Below, one piece after another: positions 25,885 through 36,651 of a DNA stretch of 64,000 bases (the first letter of the stretch is position 1; every line of letters starts with the position of its first letter). The notes beneath the pieces were generated by a model that saw only the letters and a program-made list of their open reading frames with translations, was not told the DNA's origin and did no database searches. The DNA lies in contig CAVXBB010000016.1 in assembly GCA_963759875.1 (NCBI GenBank), positions 62,001-126,000 on the forward strand, given 5' to 3'. Position numbers and translations under genes: made by a program. The stretch comes from JAFAGX01 sp963759875. GTDB lineage: Bacteria > Acidobacteriota > Terriglobia > Terriglobales > Acidobacteriaceae.

Positions 25885-28800
25885 TCGCCCAATCGTCGCC
25901 ATCGTCATCTCGATCTTGATGGTGATCATTGGTGCGATCACCATCATCGGGCTACCGGTTGCGCAGTTTCCCGATATCGCTCCGCCCGAGATACGCGTCT
26001 GCTGCCATGTACCCGGGCGCCGATGCCGAGACTATGGAGAAAGCCGTGGCCACGCCCATCGAGCAGCAGATCAACGGCGTGGACAACATGGATTACATGT
26101 ACTCGCTGAATTCGACGAACGACTCGGGTACAGCGTTGATGGTCGATTTTGATCTCAAAACCGACCCGAACATGGATCTGCTCCTCACCCAGTCACGCCA
26201 GCAACTGGCGAATGGCCAGCTTCCTCCCGAGGTCAACCAGATCGGGATCGACGTGAAGAAGTCCCTGACCTCGCCGATGATGCTGATCGCCTTGTATTCA
26301 CCGAAGGGCACGCACGACGCGAAATTTCTGTCGAATTACGCCTATATCAATCTGAAAGATCCGATTGCTCGGTCGTACGGTGTCGGAAATGACCCAGATT
26401 TACGGCCTGGGCGAGTACGCGATGCGCATCTGGGTAAAACCCGATCGACTGGCGAAGATTGGGCGTCACCGTCAGCGAGGTTGTCAATGCGGTGCAATCG
26501 CAGAATACGGTGAATCCCGCCGGCCAGGTTGGAGGCGAACCAGCATGCGGCAGACCAGCCTTTCACCTATGCCGTGCGTGCCCAAGGCCGGCTTAAGACG
26601 CCGGAAGAGTTCGGCGACATCGTCGTTCGCGAAAGCGCGGATGGCGGTGTAGTGCGCGTGAAGGACGTGGCCCGGGTCGAATTGGGCTCGCAGGACTACA
26701 GCTGGATCACGCGACTCGAACGGCAAGGCCGCGGCTATCATCGGTATCTACCAATTACCCGGTTCCAATGCCGTGGAAGCGGCGAAAGGCATCCGGAAGC
26801 TGATGGCCAAAATGAAGGAGAGCTTCCCGGCGGATATGGAATACGCCATAACCCTGGACACGACGGATGCGGTAAGGGCTGGCATGAAGGAGATCGTCGT
26901 GACTCTCGTGATCGCCTTCGTGCTGGTGATCATGGTCGTGTACCTCTTCCTGCAAGACTGGCGCGCCAACCTGATTCCAATGCTCGCCGTCCCGGTCTCG
27001 CTGGTGGGCACGTTCATTGTGTTTCCGTTCTTCGGTTTCTCGGTCAATACCCTTTCGCTGTTCGGACTGGTGCTGGCCATCGGCCTGGTGGTGGACGATG
27101 CGATCGTCGTGGTCGAAGGTATACAACGCCACATTGAAGAGGGTCTGCCTCCGAAGGATGCGGCTCGCAAGGCGATGGAAGAGCTGACCGGCCCGGTGGT
27201 TGGTATCGCACTGGTCCTCTCGGCGGTGTTCGTGCCTACGGTGTTCATTCCCGGGCATTACCGGCCGGCTGTATCAGCAATTTGCCTTGACGATCGCCAT
27301 CTCGGTCGATCGTTTCCGCATTCAACGCTTTGACCTTAAGCCCGGCGCTGGGCGGATTGCTGCTCCGGCCCAAGAAAGAGACTCATGGACCGATTGCGAG
27401 GTTTTTCGGCTGGTTCAATCGTGTGTTTGCGAGCGGCACGAATTTCTACCTGCGGACGTCGCGGCGCGCTGATTCGAAAGAGCGTCGTGGCCGTAGTGGC
27501 GCTCGCGGGTTTTGCCGTTGCCGGTATCTTCTTTGCAAAGGTGCTGCCGTCCAGCTTCCTGCCCGACGAGGACCAGGGATACATGTACATCCAGATGCAA
27601 CTGCCCGAAGCCTCTTCGCATTGAGAGCACGTCGGAAGCGGCCCGGGCGGTGGAAGCTGTCCTGAAGGACACGCCTGGAGTCAAGTACATGCAGCACCGT
27701 TATGGGATTCAGTCTGCTCAGCCTGACCCGCAACAGCTACAACGCGTTCTTCTGGGTGACCCTGAAGCCATGGGAAGACCGCAAGACCATCGAGGAGCAG
27801 TATCAGGTAATCAAGGCGAAGTTGAACCTGAAGCTCATCACGCTTCCGCAAGGAACGGTCTTCGCCTTCTCTCCACCGGCAATTTCGGGCGTCGGCACCT
27901 CGGGCGGATTTCAGTTTGTCCTGGAAGACCGCTCGGGAAAGGAATCCGAATTTCTGGTGAACAACCTCAACAAATTCCTGGAGGCGGCTCGCAAACGGCC
28001 GGAAATCGGCATGATCACAACCACATACATACCGAGCACGCCGCAAAAATACGTGTATGTGGACAAGGAGAAGGTACTGAAGCAGGGCGTCAAGCTCAGC
28101 GACGTTTACGCAGACTCTGCAGGCTTTCATGGGCGGAGCAGTTCGTCAATTATTTCAACCAATTCGGCCGCACCTGGCAAGTGTATGTGGAGGCGGAAGC
28201 GCCCTACCGCTCCAACCTGGACAACGTGGGGCAGTTCTACGTGCGTAATCAACAAAGGTGAGATGGTGCCGTTGTCCGCGCTGACTCGATTCGAGTCGCG
28301 TTACGGCCCAGAATTCAAGATGCGCTTCAACGAGTATTCAGCCGCGCAGATTATCGGCAGCGCTGCGCCCGGCTACAGCTCGGATCAGGCGACTGCGGCC
28401 CTGGAAGAGGTCTTCCACCAAACCATGCCGCCGGAAATGGGTTTCGATTACATGGGCATGTCCGGCAGGAACAGAAGGCGCGCGAGGGCATTCCATCGTG
28501 GGTCATCTTCGGCATGTCGTTTCTGTTCGTCTTCCTGATCCTGGCGGCGCTCTATGAAAGCTGGTCGCTGCCGTTCGGCGTATTGCTGAGCACGCCGGTC
28601 GCGGTGTTCGGCGCGTTCGGATTGCTGTGGCTGCGACGCACCGTGCTGGGCATGATCTTCCCGGCCTTCATGGTGCAAATCGAGAACGATGTCTACTCGC
28701 AGATCGGACTCGTGATGCTGATCGGTCTGGCGGCCAAGAACGCCATTCTGATCGTCGAATTCGCGAAGAGCAAGAATACGAGAAAGGCAAGCCACTGGTG

Positions 28801-29092
28801 GATGCCGCATTGGAAGGAGCCAAGCTGAGGCTACGGCCGATTCTGATGACTTCTTTCGCATTCATTCTGGGTTGCGTGCCCCTTGTTCATCGCTACCGGC
28901 GCAGGTTCCGTGGGCCGGCAAATCATGGGCACTGCGGTGATTGGCGGAATGCTGGCCGCGACTGGCCTTGCCATCTTCATCATTCCGGCGCTGTACGTGA
29001 TGGTTGAGCGGGTGGCGGGTACTCGAAAAAGCCGATGTGCACGCAACCGTAGACGTTCCCGAACCGCACCCGATGGAGGCAGACTAACGTGA
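25865..29092 (+). pseudogene. RND multidrug efflux pump inner-membrane subunit (AcrB/MexB type), many frameshifts
   Basis: Proton-driven tripartite efflux permease. The full HAE1-type sequence can be followed from MSRFFINRPIVAIVISILMV to the C-terminal ALYVMVERV, including AETMEKAVATPIEQQINGV, LFGLVLAIGLVVDDAIVVVE (with the proton-relay Asp pair), FLPDEDQGY and YSQIGLVMLIGLAAKNAILIVEF. It changes frame about 16 times, e.g. near 26000, 26385, 26462, 26550, 26713, 27255, 27306, 27470, 27625, 27700, 28090, 28133, 28250, 28465, 28775 and 28880. Residue-level conservation between shifts is high, so either decay is very recent or the read quality is poor here. Confidence 0.88.
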
Positions 29093-30533
29093 AAAAGGCA
29101 ATTGTCTTTCTTATTCCTGACTGATCTTCACATGCGGGTGCACGGTCGGGCCCAATTACAAGCGGCCGAAGGTTGACGTCCCGGTTACGTACCGCGGAGC
29201 TGCCGCCGCAAGACGCAGCGCAACCTCAACAGGATCCGCCGCAGCAAGCGTCGCAGCCTTCTGAGCAATCGTTGGGAGACCAGAAATGGTGGGAGGTGTT
29301 TCAGGATCCGCAAGCTTCAGGACTTGATCCGCACCGCCCTGAAGCAGAACTACGACGTTCGCATTGCGGCGGCGAGAATCCTGGAAGCGCAGGCGCAGTT
29401 AGGCATCACGCGGGCTGACCAGTTGCCGACGGTCAGTGCCGGAGCCAGTGCTGTCAACGATCGCTTATCCGCGAAACAAAAGTCCTTCTGCCCGGAGTAA
29501 GAAACCAGCACGAACTCGGTGGGTGCCTCTTTCGTCCTGGGACCTCGATTTCTGGGGCAAGTACCGCCGCGCCACCGAAGCAGCGCGTGCGAATCTGCTG
29601 GCAACCGAATGGGCGCGCCGGGCAGTGATCAACACGCTGGTCAGTAATGTTGCCGCTGCATATTTCCAGCTTCGCGCATTCGACCTTCAGCTTGAAATCT
29701 CGCATCGCACGCTGGCTTCGCGCCAGGACTCACTGCAACTCACTCAAACGCTGTCAAACGGCGGAGCGGGCACCATGCTCGACGTGCGGCAGGCGGAACA
29801 ATTGGTCGCCGTGGCGGCCGAGACCATACCCGACCTGGAGCGGCAGATCCAGCAACAGGAGAACTTCATCAGCACGCTTGCTGGGAAACAATCCCGGGTC
29901 CGATTGCACGCGGAATGAAGCTGACCGAGCAGCCGCATGCTGCCCGAGGTTCCGGCCGGAATACCCTCCCGCCTGCTGGAGCGGCGGCCCGATATCCGAG
30001 CCGCTGAAGCGCAGTTGATTGCGGCTAACGCTCAGATCGGAGTCGCCAGAGCAGCATACTTCCCGCAAATCACGCTTGACCGCGAGCAGCGGATTCCAGA
30101 GCTCGGCGCTTACCAGCCTGTTCACCGGTCCGGCGGGCTTTTGGAGCTTCGGTGGATCGCTCGCGCAGCCTATTTTTGCCGGCGGCAGGATCAAGTCGGG
30201 CGTCAGACTTGAGCGAGGCGCGCAAAGAAGAAATGGTGCTGACTTATCAGCAGACCATCCAGCAGGCGTTTCGCGGCGTTTCGGACGCGCTGGTTGGATA
30301 TCAAAAAAGTCGTGAGTTCCGCGAAGCATCAGGAGGAGTTGGTGCTTGCGGCACAAGATGCGGCGCAACTTTCCGAGGTCCGCTATCGGGGTGGCGCCGC
30401 CAGCTATCTGGAGGTGCTGACCAATGAAACCAATGCCTTCAATGCCGAACTGGGCTTGGCTCAGGCTCAATTGAATGAACTTGTAGGTCTGGTTGAGATT
30501 TACAGGAATCTAGGGGGAGGCTGGGAGTCGTAA
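29089..30533 (+). pseudogene. RND efflux outer-membrane factor (NodT/OprM type lipoprotein), frameshifted
   Basis: GTG start coupled to the pump stop (GTGA overlap), preceded by GGAGG. The lipobox region (FTCGCTVGPNYKRP) and the TolC-like repeats are all present but split over several frames. They include WWEVFQDPQ, LWAC-less helices RATEARANLL-like, VPAGIPSRLLERRPDIRAAEAQL, IGVARAAYFPQI, GPAGFWSFGGSLAQPIFAGG and YRGGAASYLEVLTNET. At least seven shifts are evident, the first near 29128. If intact it would form the outer-membrane exit duct of the pump. Confidence 0.85.
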
Positions 30534-31182
30534 CGACGACCCGGACGAGATTGGCTCACGACGCGTGCAATAACGCAATTCGACCCGAGCCAACCGTGTA
30601 ATCGTAATGACAGAGTCGTGAGCCGAACGCAGGGGGGACCTCGTCACCCGCACCGGCCCCAACCTGCTCCCTCGAAGCGAACCAGGGAAACTGCTCTGTT
30701 TGACGCGCAGAATGACTCATTCACCGGGTTACTCGACTCCCAGGATTACACTTGATGCCTTCATGGCCGCGCATGCATGATCGCCTTGCTTCATTCCCAG
30801 AGACTGGTTCGTTAAGACCTGTCCAAATCCGAACACTGCCCACATTGAGGCACGACCAAAGAGGTTTCTGGACATCGCCAAACTGCGAACTAGAACGGCA
30901 GCATTTTCCGTTTGGATGGCTCATCGAGTTGATGTGAAAGCACTTTCAGCACGGGCCACTGACTGCCGGTGAGGTCAGCGACACAATCGCGAATTGGAAT
31001 CTCGTATGCATGGAATTCAACAGGACTGGTGTCAACTTGAGTCTGGAGGACAGCTAAGAGCCACGGAACAACGCAGGAGTGTGCCAAGCCTCTCGGCAGG
31101 CACAACTCAGAGACGAATGACTCCGTAGTGATCGGCGAAACTCCGGCTCATTGAATGAATAATGATGAATAAGGAGAGTTAA
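30534..31182. other. Intergenic region upstream of the OmpA/PEGA gene
   Basis: No gene supported in ~650 bp. It contains a perfect TGCC-N8-GGCA palindrome (TGCCCACATTGAGGCA, 30837-30852). The nearest GG-N10-GC element (GGGCCACTGACTGC, from 30953) matches the sigma54 consensus poorly. Confidence 0.4.
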
Positions 31183-32925
31183 ATGTTTTTGAAACGCTAT
31201 ACGTTCCATTTTCTATTTTCCATTGTTCTGGTGTTACTCAGTGCAAATTATGGGTTTGCCCAGAACGGCAAACTTAAACTGCACGTCAGTCCGAAACGGG
31301 CTTACGTCTTTGTCGATGACCACGCGATCAGTGAAGCGAGCAAGCATTCCACACTGAGTCTCGCAGCTGGTGACCACAAAGTTGAGTTAGTTAACTATGG
31401 TTATGAGGCGGTAACCCGCACGGTCACAATTACAGCCGGGAAAACTACGGACCTCGAAGTCACTTTACAGCCGACCGGGTCAAAAGTTTCCGCTCCATTC
31501 GGTGCCATATCCGTCAAAGGTGCTGATCGGGACGCGGTGCTATTAAACGGGAAGACACCCGACTTCTTCGTTGGCCATGGAGACGAATTCGATACTGATT
31601 TCCTCTGGTGGAAGCAGGAATTAGTGGTCCCGCCGGGAACGTATGACATGACCATACAGAGTGGAGATAAAGAGGTGTGGTCAGGTGCAGTCACGGTTGC
31701 CGCTAACCAGCGAGTAGTCGTGTCAGTTCCGAAGGGCGTGAAGAAGACTGTTTCCTGGCATCGTGGAGAGAAACTCGGCAGCGTCCCGCGATTTACAGTC
31801 GGTGTTGCCAGCGCGACCGTTGCTGTTGCCAAGCCCACGGCAGAGTTGTCAGCAAGCGCCTCCCAACTCAACTGTGGTGATAGCTCACAGCTGAAGTGGA
31901 CTTCGTCCGACGCACCGAAGGTTGAAATCAGTTCGCTGGGAACGGTCGCGGCCTCTGGGGACAAAGCGGTTCAGCCGACACAGACGACAACCTATACGCT
32001 GACGGGAGTGGGACCAGGTGGTAGTGCCAGCTCTAACGTCACGGTCAACGTGAACAACGGAGTTCAGGCAGATCTGACGCTGTCGCCGGCCGAAATCCAG
32101 TACAAGCGTGTCGGGAACCAGGTCATCCAGCAGGGTAGCAGTGCGCTGAATTGGAATTCCACAAACGCCTCCAGCGTATCGATCGATTCCTTAGGCACAG
32201 TCGATGCCAGCGGTACCCGAACTCTTACCGTGGTGCCTAAAAAGAACGATCCCGGGACGGTGGACGAGACAATTACCTACACCTTGAACGCGACGAATAA
32301 TTGCGGCGGAACTCAGACGAAAACTGTCGCTCTGCACATCGTAGGAGAGATTGTGCCCGGAGCGCTGGTAATGCGCAGCGTTTATTTCCCGACTGACATG
32401 CCAAAGTCGCTCAAATCTGAAGCAGCGCTGCTCCCGAGTGAAAAGGACACGCTCCGCAGCATTGCAGAGGAGTTCAAGAAGTATCTGAATTACAAACCGG
32501 ATGCTCATTTGGTGCTCGCCGGTCATGCTGATCGCAGAGGACCACAAGCCTACAACAAACCTCTATCCGAACGTCGCGCCGAACTGGCCAAACGACTCCT
32601 GGTAGAGCAGGGGGTTCCGGAAGCCAACATTGAGGTTCAAGCTTTTGGCAAGGAAAACAACCTAACTACCGAACAAGTCAAACAACTGCTGGATCAGGAC
32701 ACTCAGCTGAGTGCCGAAAAGCGGCAAATTGTCGTTAAGAAATTGGACAACATCGTTCTTGCCTACAACCGCCGAGTCGATCTCACGTTGAGTTCCACCG
32801 GACAAGAGTCGGCGCGTACGTATCCATTTAACACAGATGACTTCGCAAGGCTGGTGGACCGAAACGGACCGACAAAGCCCAGCGGTGTGGAACTGGCAAG
32901 ACAGACGGAGAAAACTGGTGACTAG
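31183..32925 (+). CDS. Secreted PEGA/Ig-like/OmpA-domain envelope protein
   Basis: A 580-residue protein. A signal peptide (LFSIVLVLLSANYGFAQ) is followed by a PEGA domain (~28-100: KLHVSPKRAYVFVDD...AAGDHKVELVNYGYE) and a second beta domain (~105-195). Two Ig-like modules (~215-295, 300-400: SASQLNCGDSSQLKWTSSDAPKVEIS; TYTLTGVGPGG) precede an OmpA-C domain (~405-555: LVLAGHADRRGPQAYNKPLSERRAELAKRLL) carrying an insertion. It should bind peptidoglycan from the outer membrane or periplasm. The Ig modules match the one in Pal (16330-17082). AAGGAGAG lies just upstream of the ATG. Confidence 0.87.
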   Translation: MFLKRYTFHFLFSIVLVLLSANYGFAQNGKLKLHVSPKRAYVFVDDHAISEASKHSTLSLAAGDHKVELVNYGYEAVTRTVTITAGKTTDLEVTLQPTGSKVSAPFGAISVKGADRDAVLLNGKTPDFFVGHGDEFDTDFLWWKQELVVPPGTYDMTIQSGDKEVWSGAVTVAANQRVVVSVPKGVKKTVSWHRGEKLGSVPRFTVGVASATVAVAKPTAELSASASQLNCGDSSQLKWTSSDAPKVEISSLGTVAASGDKAVQPTQTTTYTLTGVGPGGSASSNVTVNVNNGVQADLTLSPAEIQYKRVGNQVIQQGSSALNWNSTNASSVSIDSLGTVDASGTRTLTVVPKKNDPGTVDETITYTLNATNNCGGTQTKTVALHIVGEIVPGALVMRSVYFPTDMPKSLKSEAALLPSEKDTLRSIAEEFKKYLNYKPDAHLVLAGHADRRGPQAYNKPLSERRAELAKRLLVEQGVPEANIEVQAFGKENNLTTEQVKQLLDQDTQLSAEKRQIVVKKLDNIVLAYNRRVDLTLSSTGQESARTYPFNTDDFARLVDRNGPTKPSGVELARQTEKTGD

Positions 32926-33134
32926 AGACCGCGGGGAGCTCGAACCAGTGCTCTGGAACCGAGAGCGTTTTTGAAAGCTGCCTTACGTGTTCGACGCGGG
33001 TTGCTAGTCTGCCCGCGCCGACGCCGAGGCAAATGAGTTCGCAAAGATTGTTGAGGAGACAGTTCGAATCAGCATAGGTATAGAAATGGCAGACACAAGA
33101 CAGAATTGGGAGTCGTAAATACAGGAGAGTTATC

Positions 33135-33935
33135 ATGAATTTCAAACATAGATGTGCATTGTTCGTTGCTGCTGTTTGTCTGGTGGCCTTGACTGCGTGG
33201 GCCGATTCTTTGGAACTGAAGAACGGCAGCGTGATCAACGGTAAATTCCTGGGCGCAAGTGGAAACGAGATCAGCTTCCAGGTCGGTTCATCCGTCCAGA
33301 AATACGATCTTGCCGATATCAGCTCGATGAAGCTTGATTCTGGCGCTCCGGCGCTTGGCACACGCGCGTCAAGCTCGGCGCCCGATCCAGCGGGCGCTGC
33401 TTCGGACTCGAAAGCCGCGTACGTGACCGTTCCTGCAGGAACGCAAATCTCTATCCGCACGATCGATAGCATCGATTCCACGAAGAACCATGTGGGGGAC
33501 CGATTCCAGGCTTCTCTGGAAGAACCACTTGTGATCGATGGAAATGTAGTTGTCGAAAAGGGGGCGGACGTCTACGGACGCTTGGTGGAGGCAAAGACAT
33601 CAGGAACATTTACCGGCAGATCAGAATTGCAGCTTGAGCTAACCGGGATTGTGGTGAATGGGAAAACCATACCGCTGGTGACCGGAGAATATGCACTGGG
33701 CGGTAAATCACGTGGCTCGAGCACGGCAAAGCGGACGGTCGGTGGTGCGGCAGTGGGTTCGATCATCGGTGCTATAGCTGGCCACGGCAAGGGAGCGGCG
33801 ATTGGCGCAGGCACAGGCGCCGCAGTCGGAGCGGGCTCGGAAGTCATTACGAAGGGAGACCAGGTGAAAATTCCGAGCGAGACGCTGCTGAATTTCACCG
33901 TGAAGCAAGAAGTATCAATTCCGGTACAGCGGTAG
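33135..33935 (+). CDS. Secreted glycine-zipper protein
   Basis: A 266-residue protein with a signal peptide (FVAAVCLVALTAWA). Its N-terminal beta module (DSLELKNGSVINGKFLGASGNEISFQVG) resembles LSm-like 'nucleic-acid/outer-surface' modules seen in acidobacterial exported proteins. A central beta domain (~95-195) contains VPAGTQISIRTIDSIDSTKNHVGDRFQASLE, and a glycine zipper follows (~198-235: GGAAVGSIIGAIAGHGKGAAIGAG). Glycine zippers insert into or pack against membranes. Cell-envelope location is likely; function unknown. AGGAG precedes the ATG. Confidence 0.8.
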   Translation: MNFKHRCALFVAAVCLVALTAWADSLELKNGSVINGKFLGASGNEISFQVGSSVQKYDLADISSMKLDSGAPALGTRASSSAPDPAGAASDSKAAYVTVPAGTQISIRTIDSIDSTKNHVGDRFQASLEEPLVIDGNVVVEKGADVYGRLVEAKTSGTFTGRSELQLELTGIVVNGKTIPLVTGEYALGGKSRGSSTAKRTVGGAAVGSIIGAIAGHGKGAAIGAGTGAAVGAGSEVITKGDQVKIPSETLLNFTVKQEVSIPVQR

Positions 33936-34163
33936 ACGCTGCGAAATTTTCCGGTGGGAACAATCGAGGTGAAACACGCTTGAATTTTGGGTCATCGGTT
34001 GACCTGAGGTAGTTCATTCAAGCGCGATTGTGGGCGACAATCACGCTACCCTTCTGTTCCCACGACTGCTATTAAGTAGTCATGAGCGGAGCAGTGTACT
34101 GCATGTCTGCACCGTAAGTCAGTTGGCTAGTTTTGATTTGAGTACTGAGTACAGGCTCTGTTC

Positions 34164-36221
34164 TTAGGATTGGTAGTCCTTCTTCGTGATGCCGAGGCGT
34201 CTCATCTTGTTCTGAAGGGTCGTACGCTTTAGACCTAAATGTTCCGCCGCTCCACCTCTGCCCGAGATCTGCCCGTACGCGGCCTTCAACGCACCGATAA
34301 TTACATTCCGTTCAGCGTCATGGAAACTAGAGCTAGGAGCAGAAGGATTGCCAGAATACGAGGCTTGAAGTTCCGCAACTGGTAGTTTTAGCTCCTCTCC
34401 CTGAGAGAGTATGACTGCGCGTTCAATGAAGTTTGCCAATTCCCTGACATTACCCTTCCATGGGCAATTGCTTAAGGCTTCCATGGCATGCTTGGGGATG
34501 GACTTGATCTGTTTGCGCATTCTGCGTGACAACTTGGATACAAAGTAAGAAACGAGCAGCGGAATATCCTGGCGCCGCTCTCGCAAAGGTGGAATTTCAA
34601 TAGGAAAGACGTTCAGGCGGTAAAACAAATCCTCGCGGAACTTTCCCTCTCGAATCATTGCAGGCAAGTCGCGGTGAGTGGCGGCAATCATCCGCACGTC
34701 GACATGGATGGTTCTGGCGCTTCCGAGGCGTTCGAACTCTTGTTCCTGCACGGCGCGCAACAACTTTGGTTGCAACTCCAAGCTGATGTCGCCGATCTCG
34801 TCGAGAAAGAGCGAACCGCCGTCAGCAATCTCGAATCGGCCCTTTTTTTGCATCAGGGCCCCAGTGAAGGCTCCCTTCTCGTGGCCGAAAAGTTCACTTT
34901 CCAGCAGCCCTGACGGGATGGCCGCGCAGTTCATTCTGACAAATGTACGCTCGTTCCTGGCACTGAGGTTGTGAATAGCGCGTGCAATTAACTCTTTGCC
35001 TGTACCGGTCTCCCCGTGAAGTAGCACTGTTGAATCGGTCGGCGCGACGATTGAGACTTGCTCCAGCACTTTTTGGAAGGCTAGACTTTGTCCGACAATG
35101 TCTTCGAAGTTGTATTCAGAAGTGATTTCGGCGTCGAGATAAATTCGCTGATCTTCCAAGCGATCTCGCGAGTCGCTAAGCCGACCGTAAGCCAACGCGT
35201 TGTCGATCGCCAGGCTTATTTGATTAGCAACCTGTGAAAGCAAGTCCAAATCTGCCTGCCTGAAAATGTTCTCTTTACGGCTGCCGAGCACCATAGCTCC
35301 GAGCGGGCCTCTAGATCCTACCAGCGGCAGTACCGCGAGCCGAGCGATGGACTCTGCTCTGAGCATTTCTGCGACGACCGATGGCATTTCGTCGGATGGT
35401 GTCAAGATTCTCGCTTGGCGTGTTCGCAAATGTTGCAGCGCTTCTTCTGAGACTTCGGTAACCGGAATATCCGTCATGAACCCGCGGCTGCCGGGAAAAT
35501 CCAGGACTACGGTCTTCAGGCGATCGGAAGGGTGCTCTTCGAAGAGCATGAAACTGGTGAAATCATTGGCGATATGCTTGCGGAGCGATGCCGAGGCAGC
35601 CCGAAAGAGATCATTGATATCGAGGTTATTTACGATGTGGTTGTTAATCTCCAGAAGAAGGCTCAGGCGGTCGCGCTCGCCCGCCAAATCACGTTGATAC
35701 CGCTCGGCGCGATCCGTCGCCAGCGCGCACTCAAGGGCGACGGCAACATGGCCCGCTAGAGAGCGGAGCACTTCAACGTCTTCGGGGAGAAATTCTTGCC
35801 CCCGCAACTTGGTAACTGAGAGAATTCCGTAGTGCTGTCGCACAGTGGACACGGGAAACAGATATGAGCTTCGTCCGATTGCATGGGGTGCAAGTGGATC
35901 CAGTTCAGGATGTTTTGCCATCTCCTGAGAGACGTCTGCCAGGAAAACTGGCTGCTGCTCGTCAAGCACTCGCGCGACCGCTCCGATACGCAAGAGTTTG
36001 GTTCCAGGCTTTATCGTGGGTCCTTGGCCATCTTGATCGAACTCGAATAAATGTAGAGTCTCTTGGTCATCGCCCAGGATGTAGAGGTGACCTGCATGGA
36101 AGCTACAAATGCTGGACAGAAGCCCACGGAAGCTGTGCAGAACGGCCTTTACCGTTGGCTGCTCGGCGAGAGCACTGGAGGCTTCCAGCAAAGTTCGATA
36201 GCGGTCTTCGGTGGCAATCAT
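34164..36221 (-). CDS. GAF-domain sigma54-dependent transcriptional activator
   Basis: A 685-residue enhancer-binding protein of the FhlA/NorR-like layout. It has two N-terminal GAF domains (~10-165, 195-345), an AAA+ domain (~372-605) with GETGTGKE Walker A, an intact GAFTGA loop and LFLDEIGD Walker B, and a C-terminal Fis-type HTH (GGAAEHLGLKRTTLQNKMRRL). There is no receiver, so control is by a ligand or redox signal on the GAF domains. The AAA+/HTH region is nearly the same as in 4324-5820. A sigma54-like promoter and a TGCC-N8-GGCA palindrome lie upstream of its own gene, pointing to autoregulation. It is the best candidate for the activator of the regulon described in the findings. Confidence 0.92.
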   Translation of the reverse strand: MIATEDRYRTLLEASSALAEQPTVKAVLHSFRGLLSSICSFHAGHLYILGDDQETLHLFEFDQDGQGPTIKPGTKLLRIGAVARVLDEQQPVFLADVSQEMAKHPELDPLAPHAIGRSSYLFPVSTVRQHYGILSVTKLRGQEFLPEDVEVLRSLAGHVAVALECALATDRAERYQRDLAGERDRLSLLLEINNHIVNNLDINDLFRAASASLRKHIANDFTSFMLFEEHPSDRLKTVVLDFPGSRGFMTDIPVTEVSEEALQHLRTRQARILTPSDEMPSVVAEMLRAESIARLAVLPLVGSRGPLGAMVLGSRKENIFRQADLDLLSQVANQISLAIDNALAYGRLSDSRDRLEDQRIYLDAEITSEYNFEDIVGQSLAFQKVLEQVSIVAPTDSTVLLHGETGTGKELIARAIHNLSARNERTFVRMNCAAIPSGLLESELFGHEKGAFTGALMQKKGRFEIADGGSLFLDEIGDISLELQPKLLRAVQEQEFERLGSARTIHVDVRMIAATHRDLPAMIREGKFREDLFYRLNVFPIEIPPLRERRQDIPLLVSYFVSKLSRRMRKQIKSIPKHAMEALSNCPWKGNVRELANFIERAVILSQGEELKLPVAELQASYSGNPSAPSSSFHDAERNVIIGALKAAYGQISGRGGAAEHLGLKRTTLQNKMRRLGITKKDYQS

Positions 36222-36361
36222 AAGGCGGGGGCTCTAGCGTCATTGCTTCGGCTTGCGTACACCAGGGTCAGCAGTATCTCGCGTTGACCAGCCTCGATCA
36301 GCTCGAGGCCCAAACGAATCCTTCCGGTGGCAAACGTGTTCCACATTACGCGGGTGAACTA

Positions 36362-36377
36362 GGCAGATTTAGTGCCA
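36362..36377 (-). promoter_or_regulatory. Putative sigma54 promoter of the GAF activator gene
   Basis: On the minus strand TGGCACTAAATCTGCC: complete TGGCAC -24 box and CTGC -12 box at GG-N10-GC spacing. It closely resembles the efflux promoter at 24459. The leader would be ~130 nt. Confidence 0.55.
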
Positions 36378-36458
36378 GACATGTGCTTCATCTAAACCAT
36401 TGATGCATCGAGTTTGACCAATTTCTTTTCCCGAGGAATGCTGCCGGGCCTTGGTCAG

Positions 36459-36474
36459 TGCCCAAATCCGGGCA
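36459..36474. promoter_or_regulatory. Putative enhancer palindrome (TGCCC-N6-GGGCA)
   Basis: Perfect dyad, edge 83 bp from the -24 GG of the promoter at 36362-36377, the same distance as at the efflux cassette. Confidence 0.6.
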
Positions 36475-36651
36475 TCAGTTTGCTACAGAACGGGCTCGCG
36501 ATACCCATAAAAGCGGGACGATTACCACGTCGCGGGCGGAGAATGCGGCTTGAAGTCTCAGTCGCCATCCCAAAAACTCGCGCATCCTTCAAAGGGACGG
36601 ACCCGAGCTGACTACTGGGATTTTGACGAGAATCACCCGACGCCGTACTCC

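Larger units (their letters stand above)
36222..36651. other. Intergenic region upstream of the GAF activator gene
   Basis: No gene supported in 430 bp. It holds the putative promoter and enhancer palindrome listed separately. Confidence 0.5.

Noticed and set aside
26748..27258. Long minus-strand frames over the efflux pump
   Set aside because: Low-complexity His/Asp- and Ser/Thr-rich translations opposite recognisable AcrB sequence; shadows.
32996..33015. GG-N10-GC element before the glycine-zipper gene
   Set aside because: The -24 box (GGTTG) does not match and there is no palindrome upstream.
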